From contig JAKAIQ010000169.1 in the NCBI GenBank assembly GCA_021825035.1, positions 1 through 5,028 of the forward strand: a stretch of DNA of 5,028 bases, in the 5' to 3' direction. Source of the stretch: Deltaproteobacteria bacterium. Lineage in GTDB: Bacteria; Desulfobacterota; GWC2-55-46. Below, piece after piece: positions 1 through 5,028 of this stretch (its first letter is position 1; the number at the start of each line of letters is the position of its first letter). The position numbers and the translations under genes were made by a program. The notes below the pieces were generated by a model. The model was given only the letters and a program-made list of their open reading frames with translations. It made no database searches and had not been told where the DNA came from.

Positions 1-136
1 CGACTGTAGCAACGACCGCACGGTCGGCGCCGCCTCTACCCGGATTCATTCCCCAGAAAATGAAAACTATTATAATAGCCGCAAAGACGACGGCTACTGC
101 TATTGAATTGCTCCTCTTTCTGATACCGTCAAGCAT
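1..136 (-). CDS. PpiD/SurA-N-type periplasmic foldase (peptidyl-prolyl isomerase family), N-terminal part only
   Basis: The gene reads leftward from an ATG at 136-134 and leaves the window after about 45 codons. The visible protein begins MLDGIRKRSNSIAVAVV. It has a short basic cytoplasmic head (residues 1-10), one hydrophobic helix (about 12-29, ending FIFWG) and then a Gly/Arg-rich stretch leading to AVVATV. This short basic head, single anchor, 'FWG' exit and following beta strand is the usual start of membrane-anchored PpiD-like proteins, which carry SurA-N and parvulin domains facing the periplasm and help outer-membrane and secreted proteins fold. A strong Shine-Dalgarno, AGGAGG, lies 5 bases before the ATG (complement of 141-147) and fixes the start. 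The gene is divergent from mreB and has its own near-consensus promoter. The isomerase domain is not in view, so the family call rests on the N-terminus alone. Another single-pass anchored protein is possible. Confidence 0.72.
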   Translation of the reverse strand, partial: MLDGIRKRSNSIAVAVVFAAIIIVFIFWGMNPGRGGADRAVVATV

Positions 137-162
137 CAAATCCTCCTGTCGAATACAGCCGT

Positions 163-191
163 ATTATAAGTCACAGTAATATTTGCCTCAA
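163..191 (-). promoter_or_regulatory. Sigma-70-type promoter of the foldase gene
   Basis: Read on the minus strand, a TTGAGG -35 box (complement of 186-191) is followed after exactly 17 bases by a perfect TATAAT -10 box (complement of 163-168). Transcription would start near 156. This gives a leader of about 20 bases with the AGGAGG ribosome site just before the ATG at 136. Both the boxes and the spacing agree with the housekeeping consensus. Only the last two bases of the -35 box differ. Confidence 0.7.
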
Positions 192-228
192 TTATTTATA
201 TTAAATAAAATTCTTCACAAATTCAATC

Positions 229-257
229 TTTTTGTATTATTTTATTCTTGCTAAAAT
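229..257 (+). promoter_or_regulatory. Candidate mreB operon promoter (extended -10)
   Basis: TGCTAAAAT at 249-257 matches an extended -10 element (TGn plus a 5/6 match to TATAAT). The -35 position (229-234, TTTTTG) is poor, which is tolerated with an extended -10. A second, overlapping option is TTGCTA (248-253), an 18-base spacer and TACTAT (272-277), each 4/6. Either would start transcription between about 264 and 285, just before the palindrome, and leave a leader of 200 bases or more before mreB. The region is so AT-rich that chance matches are likely, so confidence is limited. Confidence 0.4.
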
Positions 258-287
258 ACTTATTTATCTGTTACTATTTTTACAATT

Positions 288-327
288 AATCAAATTTTTC
301 AGCCATAAATGGCTGAAAAATTTGATT
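288..327. repeat. Perfect 18-bp inverted repeat in the mreB leader
   Basis: The arms 288-305 and 310-327 are exact reverse complements around TAAA. The outer T and A of the loop can also pair, giving 19 bp. The core is CAGCCA/TGGCTG, flanked outward by a T-rich left half and an A-rich right half. Neither direction is followed by a U-tract outside the stem, and the flanking genes point away from each other. A simple rho-independent terminator is therefore unlikely. Possible roles are a stem in the mreB 5' leader or a binding site for a dimeric regulator. The sequence does not decide between these. Confidence 0.85.
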
Positions 328-489
328 GCCTGAAGACGCTTGTATCCGCATATCCGCCAGACTTGCCCCATCGCTTTAACCGCGGATTGCCGATCACATA
401 CTATTCCGCCGGAAAAAACGACCCTGGGCGAAAACTTGCGACAGAATATCATCGGGTCAACCAAGCCTTCACATATTTAAGGAGAAATC

Positions 490-1521
490 ATGTTCAACTA
501 CATTCTGGGTCTTTTTTCAAACGACCTTGCCATAGACCTCGGTACGGCCAGCACCCTTATCTATGTTAAAGGCAAAGGCATCGTAAGCAATGAACCTTCG
601 GTTGTCGCCGTAAAAAAGGACGGCAGAGGCAAAAGGGTCCTCGCCGTGGGCAAGGAAGCAAAAGCCATGCTTGGAAGGACGCCCGGCAATATCGCGGCGA
701 TAAGACCCCTTAAAGACGGCGTAATAGCGGACTTCGAAGTGACCGAAGAGATGCTCAAATATTTTATAGCCAAGGTCCATAATAGAAGGCTCCTCGTCAG
801 GCCGAGAATAATAGTAGGTGTGCCATCCGGCATCACCCAGGTAGAAAAGAGGGCCGTGAGGGAATCGGCTTATTCAGCCGGGGCCGCCGAGGTCTTCCTT
901 ATAGAGGAACCTATGGCCGCGGCCATAGGAGCTGGACTTCCCATAACCGAACCTTCCGGCAACATGATAGTCGACATAGGCGGAGGCACTTCCGAGATAG
1001 CCGTTATTTCGCTTGCAGGCATAGTCCAGTCTAAATCAATAAGGATCGGCGGCGATAAACTCGACGAAGTCATAGTTCAGTACATAAAAAGAAAATACAA
1101 TCTATCCATAGGCACCGGCGTGGCCGAGGTCATAAAGATGACCCTTGGGCTGCCCATGCCCGATGAAAAGATCGAGAAGATAGAGATCAAAGGCTCCAAC
1201 CTTATCACCGGAATACCGGCCACCCTCGAGATCGAGTCGGGGGAGATACGAGAGGCGCTTAACGAGCCGATTAACGCTCTCGTTGAGGCCGTAAAACACG
1301 TCCTCGAAACTACCCCGCCGGAGCTGGCGGCCGACATCGTTGACAAGGGCATCGTCCTTGCTGGCGGAGGCGCGCTGCTGAAAAATCTGGATATAATCTT
1401 ACGGGAAGAGACCCAGCTTCCGGTTACCATTGCCGACGACCCGCTCACCTGCGTCGTAAAGGGCGCGGGCAAGGTGCTCGATGAGATAAAGCTTTTGAGG
1501 GAAGTAACCATACCTAATTAG
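490..1521 (+). CDS. mreB: Rod shape-determining actin-like ATPase MreB
   Basis: MreB is a bacterial actin that forms membrane-bound antiparallel filaments and positions the elongation machinery for lateral wall growth. The 343-residue product is the usual family length. The N-terminal amphipathic segment (residues 1-11) precedes the phosphate-1 loop DLAIDLGTAST (12-22). IEEPMAAAIG (about 138-147) carries the hydrolysis-associated acidic pair E139/E140. Phosphate-2 is VDIGGGTSE (161-169) and the adenosine motif is IVLAGGGALL (288-297). The nucleotide-contact A-E-x-x-K is retained at 212-216. The surrounding loop reads GTGVAEVIK where most MreBs have a G-E-R/A-T-A-E pattern. Other minor changes are Ser for Asn in the first loop and Ala for Thr before GGGA. 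The start is set by AAGGAG 5 bases upstream. It is the first gene of the mre cluster and is probably transcribed from the AT-rich divergent region. Identity is essentially certain. Confidence 0.98.
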   Translation: MFNYILGLFSNDLAIDLGTASTLIYVKGKGIVSNEPSVVAVKKDGRGKRVLAVGKEAKAMLGRTPGNIAAIRPLKDGVIADFEVTEEMLKYFIAKVHNRRLLVRPRIIVGVPSGITQVEKRAVRESAYSAGAAEVFLIEEPMAAAIGAGLPITEPSGNMIVDIGGGTSEIAVISLAGIVQSKSIRIGGDKLDEVIVQYIKRKYNLSIGTGVAEVIKMTLGLPMPDEKIEKIEIKGSNLITGIPATLEIESGEIREALNEPINALVEAVKHVLETTPPELAADIVDKGIVLAGGGALLKNLDIILREETQLPVTIADDPLTCVVKGAGKVLDEIKLLREVTIPN

Positions 1522-1578
1522 GGTTTCATCGGAAAGAGTGAGCCGGCGTTTTTTATTTTGAATGATTGAAATGAACTG

Positions 1579-2430
1579 ATGAGGAATATTGAACGCGGAA
1601 TCATATCTTTTCTGAAAAAGCATCAGATAGCGCTTGCATCAATTATCCTTGCTCTCTTTTCATTGCAACTGGCCCTTACGGACAAACGGGAAGGGGTAAG
1701 GGGCGGCATACTTGTAAAAAATATCCTGACAGCTGCGGTATCCCCTCTGCAACGTCTTGTCATAGGCATGCGCGGCGCCGTGGCCGGCATGTGGAATGAC
1801 TATATATTCCTCATAGGGGTCGAGAAGGAAAACAAATCCCTAAAAAATACCGTCCTGAGCCTTCAGGCGGAGAACAACAGACTTAAAGAATCCGTTCGGC
1901 TTAATGAAAGTCTTGGGAAGATACTTAAATACAGCGAAGACACGCGCTTCAATACAGTGACGGCTGGCATAATAGGGTTCAATATCGACGGATGGGCAAG
2001 GACCATTACCCTCAACAGGGGTTTATCCGAGGGCGTTAGAAAAGACATGGGCGTGCTCAGCCCCTCAGGGGTTGTGGGAAGGATATTCGACGTACGCGAC
2101 CATACCTCCATAGCTATCCTTGACACGGATCCAAGGTCGGACATCGACGTCATGTCGGAACGCAGCAGGGTGAAGGGTGTGGCCGAGGGCAACGGCAACG
2201 GAGCCATCGTATTGAAGTACATCAGGCAGACAGATGACGTGCGGGTCGGAGACAGGATCCTCACTTCCGGCCTTTCGATTTTCCCAAAGGGGTTGATCGT
2301 CGGCGACGTCATAAAGATAGAGCAGGGAAAGGACAGTTTGTTCAGGTATGTCGAGGTCCGTCCCAAGGTAAACATCCAGAGCGTCGAGCAGGTGCTCATA
2401 ATCACCGACAGGGACTTTTCACGGAATTAA
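1579..2430 (+). CDS. mreC: Rod shape-determining protein MreC
   Basis: MreC is a bitopic inner-membrane protein whose periplasmic part forms dimers or filaments and switches PBP2 to its active form within the Rod complex. The 283 residues show a basic cytoplasmic head and one membrane helix (about 18-34). A coiled coil follows (about 80-118, rich in E/N/L/K heptads from VEKENKSLKN onward). Then come the two beta domains, marked by GWARTITLNRG (138-148), GVLSPSGVVGRI (158-169), VRVGDRILTSGL (221-232), FPKGLIVG (235-242) and the closing EQVLIITD (270-277). Length and motif order are normal for the shorter non-enterobacterial MreCs. The start has no good Shine-Dalgarno. The ATG overlaps the stop of a five-codon frame (TGATG at 1577-1581), so reinitiation is possible. 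It lies 57 bases after mreB with no terminator between them, so cotranscription is likely. Confidence 0.96.
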   Translation: MRNIERGIISFLKKHQIALASIILALFSLQLALTDKREGVRGGILVKNILTAAVSPLQRLVIGMRGAVAGMWNDYIFLIGVEKENKSLKNTVLSLQAENNRLKESVRLNESLGKILKYSEDTRFNTVTAGIIGFNIDGWARTITLNRGLSEGVRKDMGVLSPSGVVGRIFDVRDHTSIAILDTDPRSDIDVMSERSRVKGVAEGNGNGAIVLKYIRQTDDVRVGDRILTSGLSIFPKGLIVGDVIKIEQGKDSLFRYVEVRPKVNIQSVEQVLIITDRDFSRN

Positions 2431-2680
2431 CGGTAACGGCCGTGCATGCGCCTCCCGGCACGAACAGGGCAAGGAAACCCTCTCGAACAAAATTTCGCCC
2501 GGCTTCGGCATCATGCGCATCACGGGCCGCGCTTACAAGTGACGTTGGAAGACAGCTACGGCGGATAACAGATCACCGGCGGCTTCCCATGGCGAAAGCG
2601 AACGAATTGGAATTTATAAAGCTCGGCTGAAATTCTGCCGCAATGCGGCAGAATTTCAGCCTCCGAATAAGACCGGACTG
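2431..2680. other. Unusual 250-bp gap between mreC and mreD, no recognised gene
   Basis: mreC and mreD normally abut or overlap, but here 250 bases separate them. GC content up to 2620 is about 57% by hand count, a little above the neighbours by eye. A 62-codon frame (ATG 2442 to TGA 2630) gives a basic Arg/Ser/Ala-rich protein with no family likeness or Shine-Dalgarno. Its last 13 codons (from ATG 2589, MAKANELEFIKLG) look more protein-like but also lack a ribosome site. In the mreD frame, only one stop (2540-2542) interrupts the gap. Possible stems are GCCCG/CGGGC (2497-2501 with 2523-2527) and the large palindrome 2625-2661. No terminal repeats, target duplications or tRNA/rRNA features were seen. 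It may be a structured leader for mreD, a gene remnant or a small inserted element; the choice is open. Confidence 0.5.
2625..2661. repeat. Perfect 18-bp inverted repeat just upstream of mreD
   Basis: Arms 2625-2642 and 2644-2661 are exact reverse complements around a single A. In RNA this would be a GC-rich stem of about 16 bp with a CAATG loop. It is not followed by a U-tract on either strand, so it is not a standard intrinsic terminator. It ends 19 bases before the mreD start codon. It could therefore stabilise the downstream message, act as a processing site between mreC and mreD-mrdA, or shield the weak mreD ribosome site. It shares the string GGCTGAAA with the inverted repeat at 288-327, but the arms are otherwise different. 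Confidence 0.85.
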
Positions 2681-3169
2681 ATGAAAGAATTCCTGATTTT
2701 CCTGCCACTAACCATACTTTATCTGGCCCTTAAAAGCGCTCTCTTCCCGAACATTCCGGCGCCTGACATACCGCTTATCATTATATTTTACATGGCTCTC
2801 CTCAGGGCCTCCGTTGAAGGCGTTTTGCTTGCCTTTATAATTGGCTACGTCGAAGACACATTGAACGGATGGATAATAGGGTCTACCTCATTTTCATTGG
2901 TCTTCATCTTCCTCGCCGTACATCTGCTCGCAAAAAGGGTACATTTCTCAACGCCTACCATGAAAGGCGGAGGAGCGGCCCTTTTTACTCTCTTCAAGGG
3001 ACTGACTCTCTACATCATCATCCGTTTAGTTAATTACGATGTGCCATTTCCCGGCAGCATAATCTTTCAGGCCATACTGACCGGCGTATTCGCTCCGCCG
3101 GTCATGCTGCTTCTTTCGAGGATTTCCGCATGGGCAAGCCCGGGGGCTTTCAAAGGTAGTGAAAATTGA
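2681..3169 (+). CDS. mreD: Rod shape-determining membrane protein MreD
   Basis: MreD is a small polytopic inner-membrane protein of the Rod complex that binds MreC and helps balance its action on PBP2. The 162 residues are the usual length and almost wholly hydrophobic. About six membrane segments can be seen (roughly 3-20, 30-42, 45-57, 66-85, 97-118 and 126-147). The family hallmark is the PDIPLIIIFYMALL segment followed by EGVLLAFIIGYVEDTLNG (46-63), with the conserved Gly and Asp after the third helix. ATG 2681 is the only usual start codon in this frame after the stop at 2540-2542. The Shine-Dalgarno is weak (AATAAGACCGG region). Upstream lies the 250-bp gap with its hairpin. Downstream, the mreD stop overlaps the start codon of mrdA, so the two are probably translationally coupled. 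Sequence similarity in this family is low, but context and topology make the call firm. Confidence 0.95.
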   Translation: MKEFLIFLPLTILYLALKSALFPNIPAPDIPLIIIFYMALLRASVEGVLLAFIIGYVEDTLNGWIIGSTSFSLVFIFLAVHLLAKRVHFSTPTMKGGGAALFTLFKGLTLYIIIRLVNYDVPFPGSIIFQAILTGVFAPPVMLLLSRISAWASPGAFKGSEN

Positions 3170-5028
3170 ACGACTACTTTAAAGATAAGGAGCCAACTGA
3201 ACTTAAACGAAGGATAATCATCGCGGCTGTAGTAGTCATCCTGGCGTTTTTCATCCTTATCGTAAGGTTCTGGTATCTCCAGGTAAGGGAGGTGGACTAC
3301 TACCGGGGGCTTTCGCAAAACAATAGCGTCCGGCTCATAAAAGCGTCCGCTCCAAGGGGATTGATATACGACCGGGAAGGTAATAAACTCGCCGAAAACC
3401 GACCTGGCTTCGACCTTTACGTGATACCGGAAGACGTAAAGGACTGGCGCAAGATAAAAAAGACGCTAAAAGAACTCATCGGCCTCGATCCCGATGTCAT
3501 AGACGAAAAGATACATAAAGCCAAAGGACGTCCAAGATTCCAGGCCATAAAGCTCATGGAGGACCTTTCCTGGGATGAAACGGCAAAGATAGAAAGCTAT
3601 AAGTTCGAATTGCATGGCATAATGCTCGATGTCGCTCCTAAAAGGTCTTATCTGTATGGAGAGGCCACATCGCACCTCGTCGGCTACATCGGCGAGATAA
3701 GCGAGCGAGAGCTGGACGATCTCGATGAGGACGAAAAATACGGCCCCGGCGACATGATAGGGAAATACGGCATCGAGAAGTCCTTTGAAAAATACTTAAG
3801 AGGGCAAGACGGCGGAAAAGAGATCGAGGTAGACGCGCTGGGGAGAAAAATCCAGGTTATAAACTGGTCGTCCCCCTCCCCCGGCAACAACCTTAAACTC
3901 ACAATCGACCTAAAGACCCAGCTGGCCGCATGGCAGGCGCTAAAGGACCACGCCGGCGCCGCGATAGCGATAGAGCCGCAGACCGGGAGGATCATAGCCA
4001 TGGTAAGCGCCCCGTCCTTCGACTCCAATGCGCTTTCCACGAAGATATCGGCCAAAGACTGGAAGGATATCATCGAAAATCCGCTTAACGTGCTGATGAA
4101 CAGGGTCTTGCAGGCGCAGTACCCTCCCGCCTCCACATTCAAGCCTATACATGCGGCGGCAGCGCTTCAGGAAAAGGTTATCACCCCTTCAACCCTCATA
4201 TACGCGGGACCATCGTTCCGGTACGCCGGACACGACTACAGGGACTGGAAGGAAGAAGGGCATGGCACAATAAGCGTCCACAGGGCGATAGTGGAATCAT
4301 CCGACACATTCTTCTACCAGGTAGGGCTAAAGCTCGGCATAGACAGGCTGGCGAAGTACGCGAAGAGTTTCGGCTTCGGCAAAAAGACCGGCATAGACCT
4401 CCTGAACGAAAAAGCCGGGATCGTTCCGTCCTCGGAATGGAAGAAAAAAACATACGGAGTGAAATGGTACGAAGGAGAGACCATATCGGTTTCGGTCGGG
4501 CAGGGATATATGCTCACCACGCCGCTTCAGCTCGTCAATGCCTACGCGGCCATTGCCAACGGAGGCACCCTTCACAAACCCTACGTGATAGATGAGATAC
4601 TCACGCCTGCCGGGAAGGTGCTGAAAAAATATGAGCCTGAAGAGACGGGCAAAGTTGCCATATCGGAAGAGGTGCTGGCATTTATCAGAGACGCCCTGAA
4701 AGGCGTCGTAAACGAGGAGGGCGGAACGGCATCCTCCCTGAAATCAGCCAACTTGAAGATAGCCGGCAAGACCGGCACGGCCCAGGTCGCACGGCTCATC
4801 AAAAGGACCAAGAACATATCTTCCGTGACGTATAAGTTCCGCGATCATGCCTGGTTCGCAGGTTTTGCACCGTACGACGACCCGAAGATAGCCGTTGTAG
4901 TGCTGGTCGAGCATGGCGGTTTCGGAGCAAGCTCCGCCGTGCCCGTGGCGCGAGAGATATTCAAGGCCTATCTCGGCGATCCGAACGCCCCAAAAGAAGT
5001 AGGCCCCGTGGAAAAGGATAAAACCGTG
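3166..5028 (+). CDS. mrdA: Penicillin-binding protein 2 (class B DD-transpeptidase of the elongasome), C-terminus cut by window
   Basis: PBP2 cross-links new peptidoglycan during rod elongation, working with the RodA glycosyltransferase and activated by MreC. The frame gives 621 residues with no stop before the window ends. The usual length suggests only a short tail is missing. Order: short basic head; membrane anchor (about 17-37, ending RFWYLQV); pedestal motif APRGLIYDREG (62-72); pedestal signature GDMIGKYGIEKSFE; then the transpeptidase domain. Its motifs are S323-T-F-K326 (nucleophile and general base), S378-S-D380 and K535-T-G-T538. RDW (359-361) and the GHG around H366 precede SSD as in other PBP2s. 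The residue before the nucleophile is Ala (PPASTFK), where Gly is usual. The start is TTG: an in-frame stop lies at 3160-3162, and no other start codon precedes the membrane anchor. AAAGG (3152-3156) is a suitable ribosome site. TTG overlaps the mreD stop in TTGA. rodA is the expected next gene. Confidence 0.97.
   Translation, partial: MNDYFKDKEPTELKRRIIIAAVVVILAFFILIVRFWYLQVREVDYYRGLSQNNSVRLIKASAPRGLIYDREGNKLAENRPGFDLYVIPEDVKDWRKIKKTLKELIGLDPDVIDEKIHKAKGRPRFQAIKLMEDLSWDETAKIESYKFELHGIMLDVAPKRSYLYGEATSHLVGYIGEISERELDDLDEDEKYGPGDMIGKYGIEKSFEKYLRGQDGGKEIEVDALGRKIQVINWSSPSPGNNLKLTIDLKTQLAAWQALKDHAGAAIAIEPQTGRIIAMVSAPSFDSNALSTKISAKDWKDIIENPLNVLMNRVLQAQYPPASTFKPIHAAAALQEKVITPSTLIYAGPSFRYAGHDYRDWKEEGHGTISVHRAIVESSDTFFYQVGLKLGIDRLAKYAKSFGFGKKTGIDLLNEKAGIVPSSEWKKKTYGVKWYEGETISVSVGQGYMLTTPLQLVNAYAAIANGGTLHKPYVIDEILTPAGKVLKKYEPEETGKVAISEEVLAFIRDALKGVVNEEGGTASSLKSANLKIAGKTGTAQVARLIKRTKNISSVTYKFRDHAWFAGFAPYDDPKIAVVVLVEHGGFGASSAVPVAREIFKAYLGDPNAPKEVGPVEKDKTV

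Larger units (their letters stand above)
137..489. other. Divergent intergenic control region between the foldase gene and mreB
   Basis: This stretch of about 350 bases has no convincing gene. Its left half (about 150-310) is strongly AT-rich and holds the minus-strand promoter, the candidate plus-strand promoter and the start of a perfect inverted repeat (288-327). Its right half (328-478) has the base composition of the coding regions. It shows no clear terminator, riboswitch motif or second promoter that I can recognise. A small GACCC/GGGTC pairing around 420-457 is the only other stem seen. The region ends in the mreB Shine-Dalgarno AAGGAG (479-484), 5 bases before the start codon. An open frame starting at 309 lacks a ribosome site and runs into mreB in another frame. 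Confidence 0.6.

Noticed and set aside
288..327. Palindrome as a bidirectional rho-independent terminator
   Set aside because: The flanking genes diverge from it, and no U-tract follows the stem in either direction.
264..464. 66-codon minus-strand open frame in the mreB leader
   Set aside because: It shows no Shine-Dalgarno or family resemblance and runs through the palindrome and AT-rich promoter zone. It is most likely a chance frame.
309..569. 86-codon plus-strand open frame starting in the palindrome
   Set aside because: It has no ribosome site, overlaps the first 80 bases of mreB in another frame, and its product has no recognisable motif. It ends as a plain shadow of mreB.
1077..1511. 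144-codon minus-strand frame opposite mreB
   Set aside because: It is antisense to a certain gene, and its Ser-rich composition is typical of antisense shadows.
1541..1560. Intrinsic terminator after mreB (GCCGGC followed by a T-run)
   Set aside because: GCCGGC is only a self-complementary hexamer with no loop, and I found no flanking stem. The T-run alone does not make a terminator.
1863..2405. 180-codon minus-strand frame opposite mreC
   Set aside because: It is antisense to a well-supported MreC, with no ribosome site considered credible and no motif.
2442..2630. 62-codon plus-strand frame in the mreC-mreD gap as a real gene
   Set aside because: The product is low-complexity and Arg/Ser/Ala-rich, with no Shine-Dalgarno and an end inside a palindrome. 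Two frames are nearly open here because of the higher GC, so openness alone is weak evidence.
3684..4142. 152-codon minus-strand frame opposite mrdA
   Set aside because: It is antisense to the PBP2 domain that carries all the catalytic motifs. It is a composition-driven shadow.
4231..4305. Zinc-binding site described for some PBP2 proteins
   Set aside because: The Asp of RDW and the His of GHG are present, but the middle residue of the SxD motif is Ser rather than Cys and the expected upstream acidic residue is not evident. The full ligand set, as I recall it, is not met.
1..5028. CRISPR arrays, tRNA or rRNA genes, insertion sequences, phage or defence genes
   Set aside because: I saw no direct-repeat arrays, tRNA cloverleaf arms, transposase motifs or target duplications. 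Apart from the two gaps, the window is filled by the cell-shape genes and the partial foldase gene.

Overview
The window is a bacterial cell-shape (elongasome/Rod complex) locus of a Gram-negative-type organism. MreB begins with the amphipathic helix plus 'FSNDL' typical of Gram-negative MreB. MreC, MreD and a class B transpeptidase (PBP2) follow on the same strand, and a PpiD/SurA-N-type periplasmic foldase gene starts divergently upstream. Frequent ATA and AGG codons at moderate GC, together with a foldase beside mreBCD-mrdA, resemble Desulfobacterota (former Deltaproteobacteria) or Nitrospirota. That placement is inference from gene style and was not tested by any search.

Layout. Positions 1-136 (minus strand) hold the N-terminus of the foldase, leaving the window at its 3' end. 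Positions 137-489 are an AT-rich divergent control region. It contains a near-consensus minus-strand promoter, a weaker extended -10 candidate for mreB, a perfect 18-bp inverted repeat, and a long mreB leader. mreB is at 490-1521 and mreC at 1579-2430. Positions 2431-2680 are an unusual 250-bp gap with no convincing gene, ending in a second perfect 18-bp inverted repeat just before mreD. mreD is at 2681-3169. mrdA (PBP2) starts at a TTG at 3166 that overlaps the mreD stop, and it is still open at the window end, so its last residues are missing.

How the genes work together. MreB filaments on the inner face of the membrane organise MreC and MreD. MreC, through its periplasmic beta domains, contacts and activates PBP2. 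PBP2 cross-links the glycan strands made by RodA, whose gene is expected just past the window edge. Gene order and the translationally coupled mreD-mrdA junction suggest an operon starting at mreB.

No new biological system is evident. The points most worth a second look are the two perfect palindromes, the unexplained mreC-mreD gap, the forced TTG start of mrdA, and residue changes in otherwise conserved motifs of MreB (GTGVAE) and PBP2 (Ala before the catalytic Ser).
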